Of a stretch of DNA of 64,000 nt, positions 1 through 10,612 are shown piece after piece. Made by a program: the position numbers and the translations under genes. The notes under the pieces were generated by a model. That model was given only the letters and a program-made list of their open reading frames with translations. It was not told where the DNA came from and made no database searches. How positions within the stretch are numbered: the first letter of the stretch is position 1; each line of letters begins with the position of its first letter. The stretch lies in NCBI RefSeq assembly GCF_033473495.1, contig NC_088939.1, forward strand, positions 744,001 to 808,000. The letters are read 5' to 3'. The DNA is from Cercospora beticola (Eukaryota; Ascomycota; Dothideomycetes; Mycosphaerellales; Mycosphaerellaceae).

Positions 1-692
1 AAGAAAGGAGGCAGAACGCTGCAAATGCTAAGCCTAATGCTGGACACTTTGCTCTGGCAAGATTAGCAGAGAAGAAGGAAGACTTTCTTGCTGTTACGCA
101 GAATATTGATGGTGAGGCATGCCCAAGAATTTAGTTATGATTGCTGATACATAGATGTCAAGATCTGTCGCAACGAGCGGGTCATGATAGTACAAAGCTC
201 GCGCCGATACATGGCTCACTGTTTACTGCGAAATGCTTTGATCCGGAGTGTGGATTCGAAATTTGGAATAATCGCAGTTCACCTTTGACTCCGGCATTAA
301 ACTCTGCCCAAGCAGTACATGGAACAACCTCCGAAGAGTACTCCGCTATCCTTCCAACATGCGGGAAATGTCACCAAAACTTCCTTCGACCTGGAGTCGT
401 CTGGTTTGGTGAGCAGTTGCCACTGGATCTCCTGGACCGCGTCGACGAATGGCTGGAAGATCTTCCTCGTCTGGATCTATTTCTTGTCATCGGTACTTCA
501 AGTCGTGTCTTTCCTGCGGCAACGTACATCGAAAAAGCAAGAGAAAAAGGTGCACGCGTGGCGCATTTCAACGTCGAGCCCGACGAGGATTTCATGGATG
601 AGGAGGATTGGTTTGTTCAAGGTGATGCTGCGGTAACATTGCCACAGGTCATAAATCCGGCTTTGCAAGATGATTTGATATCGGCGGCATGA
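1..692 (+). CDS. Sirtuin (Sir2-family NAD-dependent protein deacylase), 3' part
   Basis: The gene enters from the left edge, so its start and the NAD-binding GAGxS region are missing. Exon 1 (1-111) reads ERRQNAANAKPNAGHFALA and ends with TQNID, the NAD/ribose-binding segment of sirtuins. A 51-bp intron (112-162, GTGAGG...CAAG, CTGAT branch site) is followed by exon 2 (163-692), beginning LSQRAGH, whose His is the catalytic-base position. The zinc site follows as CFDPEC and CGKC, then RPGVVWFGE and the NAD-site motif GTSS. The family removes acyl groups from lysines using NAD. The single compact core and short C-terminus resemble SIRT5-type class III enzymes more than the nuclear Sir2/Hst proteins, but the subclass is inference. 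It converges on the minus-strand membrane-protein gene, with 27 bp between stop codons. Confidence 0.88.
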
Positions 693-719
693 GTACGAAT
701 TACGATTTCAGCAAAAGCT

Positions 720-3518
720 CTACTGCGAAGCCCTCTCAACCTCATGATTCATCCCCGGCTTCGCCTCCAAGGGATAATACTCCTGCGATCCCGATCCTTG
801 TCCTCCGTGCTGCCCATTATAGCTTCCGCCCAGAGAGTCCTTCCCGATTCTCACAGTCTCATCACCTTTGATTCTCGCCCAAACTGGTGTCCTCGCAACA
901 TCGATCTCATTGTTCGCCTGACTCCGCTCAGTCGTAATCGCTCGTCCCGCCGATGTCTGGTTAAGCATGTGTCTCAAAATTCCCAAACTCAAGTTCCTCG
1001 TCAAGAACATGATCAGCGACCATACGAATAGTGCGGCGTACACGCATCCAAACATGAGAGCAGGGATAGCGTAGCGCCAATCGTAAGAGATTCCGATCGA
1101 GTACTGCGCAGCAGGTCTCATAGCGTATGCCGTCGAGGAAGAAGTGTCACGACGTTGCATTTGATCTTGGTCGGCAGCCGTGGAAAGCGTGCTTCGCGCG
1201 CTGACCAGGTTATTGGCCATGAGGTCCGTCCAGATCAAATCCACGATTTTGCCCGGGTTTGCTCCGTTCGCCAGAAGTCGTTGCCATTGCAGATATAGCA
1301 AGTAGTTGCTCGCTCCCGTGTAGTCTTGCGCTCCGGGAATGACATCGTTAAAATCTCCAAACATATCGGCCAGAGCTGCGAAGGGCGCTCGATTTCCTGC
1401 TACAGCATCCTCGATAAGTGTAGTACCTCCGAAAGCTGAAGCAGCATTTGCAGGAAGTCGGAACTTCGATTGACGGACTGTCGAGACATTGGCTGTGTTT
1501 GCTGCTTCTGAGGAAATGAGGCCCCAGTATGGGTCCATAGCGGCGATTTTGCGGTAGGTGTTCTCTATTGCCCAGGTAGGCAGGTCGTTGTCGGAGGCGT
1601 ACTCGACGTCTCGAACGTTTTCGATGATGAGATTATCGAGATTGGCAGTGCCGTTGATCTGGAAATCGACGAGTTTGATCGATGCCGACACGCCCGAGAC
1701 GCAGGAGTAGATCGGCTGTTGCCAAATGCTGCCAGGAGTGAGCTGGAGGGCGTCGCTGCCAGGAACTGGATTCCCCTGATCGTCTATTTGCGTGCCAGTG
1801 CCGAGTACGAGGCCTCCTTTTGCGCCAATTCGTGTGATGTTCGTGGCATAGCTAGAGTTGAAGCCGTTGATGAGATCAGCTAGAATATGGTCAGTGGACT
1901 GGCGTACGACTTGCTGCCATTGGAACCCATACCAATCAGAACAATGTCAGGAGCGACATTTTCAGAGAAATTGGATGTCCCCAGAATTCTCAACGGGCCC
2001 GGCAAATTAGGACGTGAGCGATTAGTCGCATAGTCGTACTTGCCAAAGGCCGATAGAACAATGTGGTTTGGTTCAGGATTGTTCTGCAAGGAAGAGCTGA
2101 AAGTCCCGTTGTCCATGTAATCCTCCATTAGATATCGCTTCCCCATTTCTGCAGTACTCTTGGTGACATTCATGTATCTGCCCAAGAAGATGTTGGTGGC
2201 AACTGCTGCCACATAGGAGCGCTCGAGAAATTTGGGATCTGCTTGTGTATTACTGAGCTCCGGAGTTTCGAACGTGGATGGTGAGTCCACAAATCCTCCG
2301 CGGTCTACGATGGCTTGGTTGATATTGTTATCGAGTTGGAACCCTGGCGCTGGAATGGTGTACTCGTAAGTCAAATTGAGATTTGTGCATCTGTGCAAAT
2401 AGTCGTCAGCGTTAGCATGGCACGTCGCAATGCCCGCTACTCACGCCGTCTCTGGTTCTAGCCAAAGAATGTGCTCTGACCAGGAGTACCCGTATTCTGA
2501 TGTCGGAGGCAGAGTGTGGTTGCGAAAGCCGATGCCAGTCTGGTTCACTTGGGTAGACACTATCAAACCTTCCACAGCACGAGTCTTGTTCTCCAGCAGG
2601 AATTGCTGGTAGTATTGGAACTTGCCCTGCGTCCGAGGCTTACCAGCATCAACCCACTCAGCCCGATTGATTCTCGCTGGCTCCGTCTGATTGTCTGTGG
2701 CGGAGATTTATCATCAGCAACGGCTCCATCCATCTTGACATCTGGCTGCTACCCACTGTAGTTGATGAAAGATCGATACTGGATGTCAAAGATATTGGCA
2801 ACTGTGCCTCCGAAATCACTATCGGCGCTTGAGAACACTTGTGTCGTGTTTTCGGGAATGTTCGCTACAGACACCACCTCAGTCAGTCATCATCCTTGGT
2901 TGGCAAATTGACCCGACAACTCACTCGTGAGAGTAGCGTCGTCCCTCCCGGGGCTCGTGAGCAAGCCTCTTCCAGACGCGTTACGAAGCATATACACTCC
3001 ATCATCGTTGCCCGGACAAGGCTCATAAAATATCCCATCGTTGCACAATCTGTCTGGTTTGTACCCAACGCGGGATTGCGCAGCCATGCCTAGGGCACTG
3101 GTGTCCCGGACATATTCAAAACGAATATCTTGAACTTCGCCAGCACGTAGTTGGCTGCGCAGCCCCAGTGGCGTGACGACTGCAGCGACAGCGAGCAAGA
3201 GCGTCGTGAGTGTGGATGTAATAGCAATGCCTTGAATGCGCTTGTCCACCTTCTTGCCATTCACAGCATCGGTCTGTAAGAGGAATGGCCAGTGCGAGTG
3301 GTTGATCAGACGTCCAAAGACCGACCATGTTGCAACATTTGTCCTGCGCTTGACGATTCCGACAGCGACCAACGAGATAAGCAGAGGATATGTGACTTGT
3401 ACTGCGATCAAGTCAGATCTGGCGCAGGACCTCTCGCTTGTGTTTCGAACTCACCAAGGACGATGGCAACGTTGAGTACTGCCGCCGCCTGCGCGACAGT
3501 AATGTGATCTGTGATCAT
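720..3518 (-). CDS. Six-exon fungal membrane protein of unknown function
   Basis: I could assemble six exons: 3455-3518, 2925-3401, 2757-2864, 2445-2694, 1933-2390 and 720-1879, summing to 2517 bp and 838 residues with phase kept at every junction. The donor of intron 5 could instead lie 6 bp inward. The start MITDHITVAQ leads straight into a membrane segment (about residues 10-32), then a second one near 72-92 (TLTTLLLAVAAVVTPLGL). A long, probably extracytoplasmic region follows with several N-x-S/T sequons and scattered Cys. A third membrane segment lies near residues 724-745 (ALMFGCVYAALFVWSLIMFL), followed by a hydrophilic tail. This topology is common among uncharacterised ascomycete proteins. 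No catalytic motif was recognised and no function is proposed. The first start could be wrong if another exon lies upstream. Confidence 0.75.
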
Positions 3519-4530
3519 ATTTGCTCACCTGCTGCCCGACCGACGGGACAGCGCAAAAAGTCCTCGTATCCTACGAGTGGGCATCTCGCAGTAGTATTTC
3601 AAGCACACCAGCACGCGAGACGCGCTCTGTCGGTTATGCAAAAAGTCCCTGATCAGCGCAAGTGATAGACTATGCGTGCCCAATGGGGAATGTGTACTCA
3701 AACAGCTTGTGTCGATCACGAATGTTCGTTGAATAGGCTCTGTGGTGGACGTCTGGGCGGAGAATCCTTCCATACAGGAGCCATTCTGCAAGTGGCTATG
3801 CCAACGCTACAATATTGAAGCATGCCTTGCAGGATTCCAGGTTGGAAGTTGCGGCCAATAACTTCACGTTGCACAGCATAGCAAGAAAGCATAACCAGTA
3901 TGCTTGACGAGCTGCGGCCTGGTGGCTGAACTCTCGTCTCGCATTCGCTTCCAGCAGCGGATTGGGAAAGGTCGTGATGCAGATCTTTGAGGCCGCCCAT
4001 CACAGGGACTTTGCCAAGCAACGTGCAGAGCACCTGTCTGCCATGTGCTGTCTGCTTGTTGCCGAAATGCCATGCTGTGCTGAAAGTCTTCAGGCGTGTT
4101 GCTTTAGCGATGGATGCTTCTGAGTCTGCCAGCATGCTGTTTCGGGCGCTTCCTTTCTTGAATATGGGTGATTTAGCTGAGGTCGTTGAGGGATCATCGA
4201 GGGCCGCACATCTCGAAGTCGCCGGCAACAGATACAATCGTGGCTCAAGATAGCTCTTACCTGCGCTACGAAAGTCGGACCCCAGCAGATTGAATCATCA
4301 CAAGGAGAAGGAGAGGAAAGGAAAGCTTACCTAATACGGCGCGTGCAATAAGGCAAAGGTACCTGCCATCAGGCTCGGAGAGGTAAAGGCATGCTAAAAT
4401 GAAGCAGTGTACAAAAGTCGACGAAGAGGATCCGTGTGTATCATATGCTATGCCACTGCGCTCAAAGTCCCCGCCAACGCCCCACGCCACGCTAAGTTTC
4501 AAAAAGTCCATCGTCTCTCAAGAAGTAAAC
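3519..4530. other. Intergenic, about 1 kb, no convincing gene
   Basis: It holds the 5' flank of the membrane-protein gene and the 3' flank of TRS85. A 173-residue open frame (3716-4237, minus) lacks a recognisable domain and supported introns. No tRNA, repeat or terminator stands out. Confidence 0.5.
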
Positions 4531-7038
4531 TCATTCAAACCCGTCGGACCTCTGCTTCTCCCTCCTTTCAAGGACGGGGCTTAACGGCGGAGGAGGCAGG
4601 TCACCCATACCAGGCGGGTTCAGTTGCCCGGGTTCGCTGCGTTCGTACACAGTGGGCACTGCACCAAGAGGATCAAAAGATGCAGCGACTGGCGGAGGCG
4701 CCCCTGTACTTATACTCCTTCTATGCGCATGAGCATGTCCCAGAGTGCCCATGGGCGGTCCGCTTGTGCTCAAGCTCTTTCTATGGCCATGCCCGGCGGC
4801 CGCAGACGTGGGCTGCTGGACGAGCTGTTCGCTTTCCTCCTGCATAGGCTCGGCATCGTCGACCAGGTCATCCTCATCCAAGTGGTGCACTCCCCCGCGA
4901 TTTTCAGAGACAGCTTCCTGAAGTGATAGAAGGAATGCAGTCATGTTGTCGAAACCCATCGAGCTTTCCTTGTGATCCAGGCCATATAAGCGGAGGGACT
5001 CCGTAAGACACCGATCAGCTTGGGATGACTTCTCGAGTCGCAGCCAGGCGTCTGCCGCAAGGGTGTTCCAAAAAGCTGATTTGCGGCGCCTATCAATACC
5101 CAGCAGGCCGCCAACGGCCCTGCGATCGTTCAAACATGCTGCGATTCGTTCGGTCAGCAGAGCATGACCGATGGTCCCTACAAGACGATCGTCCAGAATG
5201 CGATTCGCCCAGCGAGCTGCATCATCCAACGCGTTGCCACTTCGCATCTTCAAAAGTTCCATCCCAAGAACAAGAGTTCGCAACGCATTGTAGGGTGCTC
5301 CGACTCGTGTCACATACGAATAATACGCGGTCTCCAAATACTGGTCGATGCCTTCTATGCGGATTTTGTGGTTCACACTTGTGGCCAATAGCAAACTCAC
5401 GGCAGCCATTTCATTGACGCCAGCGTAATGTCGCCACGCTTTGTCATTCTTGAAGTCCTGGCAAAGAATTTCGTACGTGGAGTGCGCAAGCTTGAAGTCG
5501 CGCAGCATAATTGAGTAGTCTGCAAGCTTCCGCATCACAGCCTCCGGAGCCTCGGGTCGATAGAATCCCTGCAAGCTGTCATAATTGCTGCTCGCGCCTC
5601 CAAGCAAAGGCGTCGAGGAATTACGACCTCCGCCAAAAGCGGTGAACCTTTTTGACATAGACATGAATCTGCCGCTGATGCCTCGTCTGCGAGAAGCCAC
5701 TTGATCGTTCCAGGTGGCTGATGCTCGCTCCATTGAGGGAATAATAGATTGTGTTACCATCTCCCGGACGAATGCCCGGAGTGCAGTTGCGTCAGATTCG
5801 AAGATATAAGGCGTCGGATCCTCCTCATCCTCGCTCGTTTCTCGTCTTACAATTTCCGCAAGCTCTTCTCCAGCCGCGGTCCACTCGACTGGGGGTAGCC
5901 GCACACTGTCATCGTCCGAAGGTACACACTGCGTACTACGCAGTCGCAAAAGATGGCAGTGCAGGCCAAAATGCCTCTTCATCTGATCATACAATGCCAT
6001 GGATTTCGTAATGTCGTCGTAGTCCTCGTCATGTATCAAGACATAGTATCGTAAAAACTCATTGTGAACCCACTGTGGTAGCCGGTGCTCACCACTATTC
6101 GAAGAATCATACAAGTTCCGCAACTCCTCAATGGGCGATGGTGACCGCGATGATATGGCAATCACCGACGCAACTGGATGCGAAAAGGTCTCAGAAGGTA
6201 CCATCGGTAAGCCGGAAAGCAGGCGACGCAAGTACAAGGTGTAGAATGGGGATGTCGCATGCGCATCAGGCACCGCTGCCGTATCTTTGAGTGTCATATA
6301 GCTGGCCTCGATCGGACCCGAATTCTCCTCGTAGAAGGTCAGATGCCGCTCTACCAGTTCCTCTATCTGGCCCACATCTCCTCCGGTTCGCAATCGGGCA
6401 GGCTTGTATTCAAGCAGCGATACACCTCGTTTATGACCTTGTGGTTTAGTCGCAGATTCGGTGCTCTTACGCTCGGGGTTCCGCGGGTTCTCCAACCCAT
6501 CTCTGACGCCAACGAAGCGCACGGAGAAGTCGTCATGAAGCTTGCTGATGCCCGTGCTGTCTCGGATGGTGACTTTGCCTTGTATTTGCTCGCCGAAAGG
6601 CCGCAGGAGATCAAGAAGTCCACCAGCGATTCCTTTATGCCTTACAAGCTCGTCGGTATCTTGCGAGGCGAGCACGGACACATGCGGCGCAAAGGCTCGC
6701 AGAATCAAGTCGCGAACATCGTTGCTGACGATCTGACCTGACGGCGCTGGCGATGGCGATCGCACTGTCGAACCAGTGGGCGAAAAGACGGAACCATTTA
6801 CTCTCTCTGTCACCGGCGTCGATCTACCGGACTGGCTCGGCGAGCCTGTAGGCAGCGCGGTGGTCGAGGTGAAGAGGTTGGACAGCGAGGCATTGGAACG
6901 GCGATAGGGCAGCGATGAAATGGACGATAGCGGCGACTTGCCAAAACGTCTCTTGTGGACAGCGATGGGTGACTGCGATTGCTGCTCGGAATCCGACTCC
7001 TGCGGCGATTGCAGTCCCTCATCCGCCGTCGGTGGCAT
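4531..7038 (-). CDS. TRS85: TRAPPIII-specific subunit Trs85 (TRAPPC8 homologue)
   Basis: A single-exon gene of 835 residues. Trs85 turns the TRAPP complex into TRAPPIII, which activates Rab GTPase Ypt1 at the phagophore and late Golgi and serves autophagy and ER-Golgi traffic. After a Ser/Pro-rich low-complexity N-terminus (about 1-100), the family signature begins: DVRDLILRAFAPHVSVLAS, then GGLLDLLRPFGEQIQGKVTIRDS and FSVRFV. The middle (about 500-700) is a helical-repeat region (LADYSIMLRDFKLAHSTYE, DDAARWANRILDDR). The C-terminus is a disordered His/Pro-rich tail with a near-duplicated AHRRSISTGAPP / GHRKSLSTSGPP motif. Start MPPTADEG is the first Met before the conserved part; frames upstream are low complexity. 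It is divergent from the CCA1 gene, with 361 bp between the first possible starts. Confidence 0.85.
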   Translation of the reverse strand: MPPTADEGLQSPQESDSEQQSQSPIAVHKRRFGKSPLSSISSLPYRRSNASLSNLFTSTTALPTGSPSQSGRSTPVTERVNGSVFSPTGSTVRSPSPAPSGQIVSNDVRDLILRAFAPHVSVLASQDTDELVRHKGIAGGLLDLLRPFGEQIQGKVTIRDSTGISKLHDDFSVRFVGVRDGLENPRNPERKSTESATKPQGHKRGVSLLEYKPARLRTGGDVGQIEELVERHLTFYEENSGPIEASYMTLKDTAAVPDAHATSPFYTLYLRRLLSGLPMVPSETFSHPVASVIAISSRSPSPIEELRNLYDSSNSGEHRLPQWVHNEFLRYYVLIHDEDYDDITKSMALYDQMKRHFGLHCHLLRLRSTQCVPSDDDSVRLPPVEWTAAGEELAEIVRRETSEDEEDPTPYIFESDATALRAFVREMVTQSIIPSMERASATWNDQVASRRRGISGRFMSMSKRFTAFGGGRNSSTPLLGGASSNYDSLQGFYRPEAPEAVMRKLADYSIMLRDFKLAHSTYEILCQDFKNDKAWRHYAGVNEMAAVSLLLATSVNHKIRIEGIDQYLETAYYSYVTRVGAPYNALRTLVLGMELLKMRSGNALDDAARWANRILDDRLVGTIGHALLTERIAACLNDRRAVGGLLGIDRRRKSAFWNTLAADAWLRLEKSSQADRCLTESLRLYGLDHKESSMGFDNMTAFLLSLQEAVSENRGGVHHLDEDDLVDDAEPMQEESEQLVQQPTSAAAGHGHRKSLSTSGPPMGTLGHAHAHRRSISTGAPPPVAASFDPLGAVPTVYERSEPGQLNPPGMGDLPPPPLSPVLERREKQRSDGFE

Positions 7039-7399
7039 CAGCGAGGTCGGCGAGGGCGAACGGTAGGCAGCGTCGACGGCGGGGAAGCGCGGGCATGAGC
7101 GGTGGTGGCGGCGTTATGTTTCGGAGGAGGAGAGGGCGGGCATGTCCAGGGCGGCGGAAAGGTGTCGCGAACGTGTCTCGGCCACGTCGTGAGCGCTGTC
7201 ACGGAGTACGAATGATGTCGCTTCCGCAAGCAGGTCTTGGCGCCGCTGCTGGAAGAAGTCTACAGCAATCTATCTGATGCATCTTCACAATTCTGTCTAC
7301 TTTCCAACACGCCTACATTCCCAAAAAGAAGACGATCTGGCACTGTCATTGTTGCTGGTGACTACATTGTGAAGCTCCGCCATCTCATCTCACCGGTGA
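7039..7399. promoter_or_regulatory. Divergent intergenic region between TRS85 and CCA1
   Basis: These 361 bp must hold both promoters and 5' leaders, because both genes read outward. The left part is GC- and purine-rich (7040-7200); the right part is more balanced. No specific box could be assigned. The CCA1 start is uncertain, so the true gap may be up to about 210 bp longer. Confidence 0.4.
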
Positions 7400-10300
7400 A
7401 TGCACTCAGCCACGCGAAGACTGACTCACTTGGCCCTTTCACCTCAAAAGTACCACCCTTTCCGCATCTGCAGTGCTGTCATCCAAGTTCAATGCCAGAT
7501 CCGGCGGTGCATGTCTCCGGCTCGACTGTACGCAAAATCACCTGAAGGTACCAAGCGGAGACGACTCGACAGCAACAGTCCTGGTCCCGCCAAGCGCAGA
7601 CATCAATCAACCATGTCGCCTCTCGTGGTGGAAGAGGTCGATGATCAGGCATCGGGATCAGTCTCTGGAGGGATCTCCTGGGAACCAGTCGAGACCACTC
7701 TCAAGACGCTTCTTCTGGATGTGGCCAAGTACATTGATGAGAATCCAGCGTCTTCAGACGACCCAGATGCCACAAGTCATGTAGTCGTTCCAGACGAATT
7801 GGCAAAGCAACCAATCATCCTCCGCTTCACTGGCGGTTGGGTCCGTGACAAGCTGCTCGGTAAGAAGAGCCACGATATTGATGTTGCCATCAACAAGATG
7901 ACAGGCTACCAATTCGGACTGCGCCTGAAAGAGTACCTCGAAATTCCGGGGAACCTCGAGAAATATGGTCTGGAGTCTATTGCTTCCAACGACAAGCAGA
8001 ATCAAAAAGCAGGCAAGAGCGACAAGTCCAAGGCAGTGGGCGGTTTGCACAAGATCGAAGCCAACCCCGAAAAATCTAAGCACTTGGAAACTACCACGAT
8101 GCAAATCCTCGGCTTGGACATTGATCTCGTCAATTTGAGAAAAGAGACTTACACCGATGAGGAAGGACGCATCCCACAAATCGAGTTCGGCACGCCGGAA
8201 GAAGACGCAGAGCGTCGTGATGCAACTGTGAATGCCATGTTCTACAACCTTAATGAGGATAAGATCGAGGACTTCACTGGGCGAGGCCACGACGACATGA
8301 AAGCCAAGATCATCAGGACGCCACTGCAGCCATATCAGACCTTCAAAGACGATCCTTTGCGAGTTCTCCGCTTGATTCGCTTTGCCAGCCGACTTGGCTA
8401 CACAATTGAGTCGACTGCCTTGGAGGCCATGAGGAATGCAGAGATCAAAGACGCACTTCGGCAGAAAATCAGCAGAGAACGCGTTGGGACAGAAATCGAA
8501 AAGGCTTTGCAAGGTCCAGATCCACACGAAGCTCTTCGTCTGGTTTTCTCACTCGGCCTGTACGAGACAATCTACTCTGATCCAGCCAAGGCTGAGATCG
8601 AACATGATACACCTGATGTTGAAGGGTGGGACGTTCTTATCGACACCTTGAAGGACATGATCAGTAATGGCAATGTGGTACAAGAAGAGCTTATGAGAGA
8701 TCACGAGGAGGAAGTGCTAGCGTGGCAGCTTTCTGCGATGGTGCCATACCGCAATGCACCATTTCCGGAACCTTTACAGCCTGGCAAGAAAGCGCCGCCT
8801 CCAATACCAGTGCAGGTGGCAAGAGAGGGTGTTAAGGCACCTAACAAGATCTGCGAAGTGATTAATGCCGCTGTCCGAAACCAGTCCGAGATCTCCGACG
8901 TGGTTGACAGGCTGTATCAGAAGAAGCGTCGACCAGACAAGGTCATCGAAGGAGACGATCCATCTGCAAGAGATGTTCTTGGCATGGCGATTCGACGATG
9001 GGGGCCTAGTTGGAGAAGCCAGGTCATGTACTCGCTGCTAGTCGAAGTGGCCAACACACAAGATCAGGTCGAAGGTGAGCAAGGCTTTGTCTTTCTTTTC
9101 ACTTTCTTCAATACTGACGCTCAACAGCAATCGAGCGACGATACACTACCTTCGTCGAACACCTGCGCCAACTGGAGTTGACTGATGTCTGCGCCTTCAA
9201 GCCACTTATGGATGGCAAGGAGCTCGCCAAGGCGATTGGTATCAAGCCAGGACCCTGGATGAAGGATGCACTCGACGTAGTGATGGCATGGCAGCTACGG
9301 AACCCAGGCACTGCCGACACAGCAAAAGCCATCGAAGAGGTGAAGAACCACCAGACAAATGGTGAGCTTACTTCTGATCTTGTCCAACACTTCTTGAAGC
9401 TTACCATTCGCCCGCTTTTCATCAAGGCCACCCCAGCAACGGTCACTGAGCAAGGCCGTAAGGTCACTACCGAACGACTACCGGAGAAGCTCACGATGAG
9501 TTCGATGGACGATAACGTCAAGAAGCCATGGAAGACTGCCAACGACTCGTACTCGCTCGATGTGTTGGCCTGGGTCATGCGTAGCTTAGACGAGAAGCTC
9601 GTAGCCCAAGTCTGGCCTCTGATTATCCCACCTCTCTTGACACTTGTCGACGACTGGGAAGCCAGATACAAGTGCATCGGCGCCGACTTCATCGATGCCC
9701 TCCTCAAATCCACACCTTCCGCCCTTCTCGAACGCACAGGACTTGGAGAAGTCTTCGAACAGGCTCTCATGCCCTGCCTGACATATTTACCCACCATTAC
9801 TGAGGAAGAAGAATCTATTCCGCTCCTCTCATCCGTTTACCCAGCCCTTCTCACTCTGGCACGAAAACGCTTTCCCAACGAAGAGCCTGCACCACCTACC
9901 ACGACTCCTCTCACTCCAACAGCTCGACAAAAAGTGCAAATGCTGGATACCATAATCCGCAAAGGTATCATCTACGGGTACTCTCATTGCGGAACTTCAA
10001 ATCCGAAAATCACGACTGTTCTGTTCTCCAACCTGGCGATCTACTTGCAAGAACTTGGCATCGACTCCGTCAAGCACCCGAAATTCCTCATCCCAACCCT
10101 AAGTGAAGCGCTGTCGTCTTCAACTGGTACAGCCACGATTCCGATGTTGCTGAGTGCAACGGATGCTTTGCAAGCAGTTATCAGAAATGCCTGGCCGAGG
10201 ATGGCTGGATATCGTGGAGAAGTGCTGAAAGGAGTGACATTGTGCTGGATCAAAGTGATGGGTGGAACTGGCGATGAGCTGGAGCAGCTGAGGATAAAAT

Positions 10301-10413
10301 TGAAAGAGACAGTAAAACTTCTCGGTGCGGCTGTGAAGAGGGAATGTGATTTCGAGGCAGAGAAACGACTTCTACTCAAAGCAGATGCGAGATTAGAAGG
10401 CTTATTCGCTTGA
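7400..10413 (+). CDS. CCA1: CCA-adding tRNA nucleotidyltransferase fused to a Tti2-like domain
   Basis: Exon 1 (7400-9074) and exon 2 (9128-10413) flank a 53-bp intron (GTGAGC...CAACAG) and give 986 residues. The first two thirds are a class II CCA-adding enzyme, which finishes tRNA 3' ends: FTGGWVRDKLL near residue 143, catalytic DID in SHDIDVAI near 159, RRDATVNAMFYN near 272, the DDPLRVLRLIRFASR helix and C-terminal GIKPGPW with MAWQLRNP. Without a stop, the frame continues from about residue 632 into HEAT-like sequence matching the Tel2-interacting protein Tti2: KPWKTAND, SLDVLAWVMRSLDEK, WPLIIPPLLTLVDDWEARYK. Tti2 acts with Tel2 and Tti1 in maturation of PIKK kinases. The N-terminal half of Tti2 appears absent. 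Starts at Met38 (7511) or Met72 (7613) are alternatives; a long N-terminus would suit a mitochondrial form, as in yeast Cca1. Confidence 0.87.
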
Positions 10414-10612
10414 GTCTAGATCAGAAAAGCATCGGAAAGAACAATAAACTCTTCATTCGTGTACCTGACTGACAGCTATCACAACTCTCAACAGAAAGCA
10501 CTCGCATTACATTCAGTTCAATTTCTCCACACATCACTACCACTACCACTACCACTACCACCATCCTCGACCCTGCATCGACCACAGCCTTCCTCGCCCT
10601 TACTACAAACTA
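10414..10612. repeat. Short intergenic with an (ACTACC)n microsatellite
   Basis: Between two convergent genes. An ACTACC hexamer is repeated about four to five times around 10535-10562, followed by C-rich low-complexity sequence. It probably lies in the 3' UTR of the CCA1 gene. Confidence 0.6.

Noticed and set aside
3716..4237. 173-codon minus-strand frame
   Set aside because: No domain, no splice support, ends in intergenic composition.
7754..8527. 257-codon minus-strand frame across CCA1
   Set aside because: Lies entirely inside the CCA1 catalytic domain coding sequence on the opposite strand.
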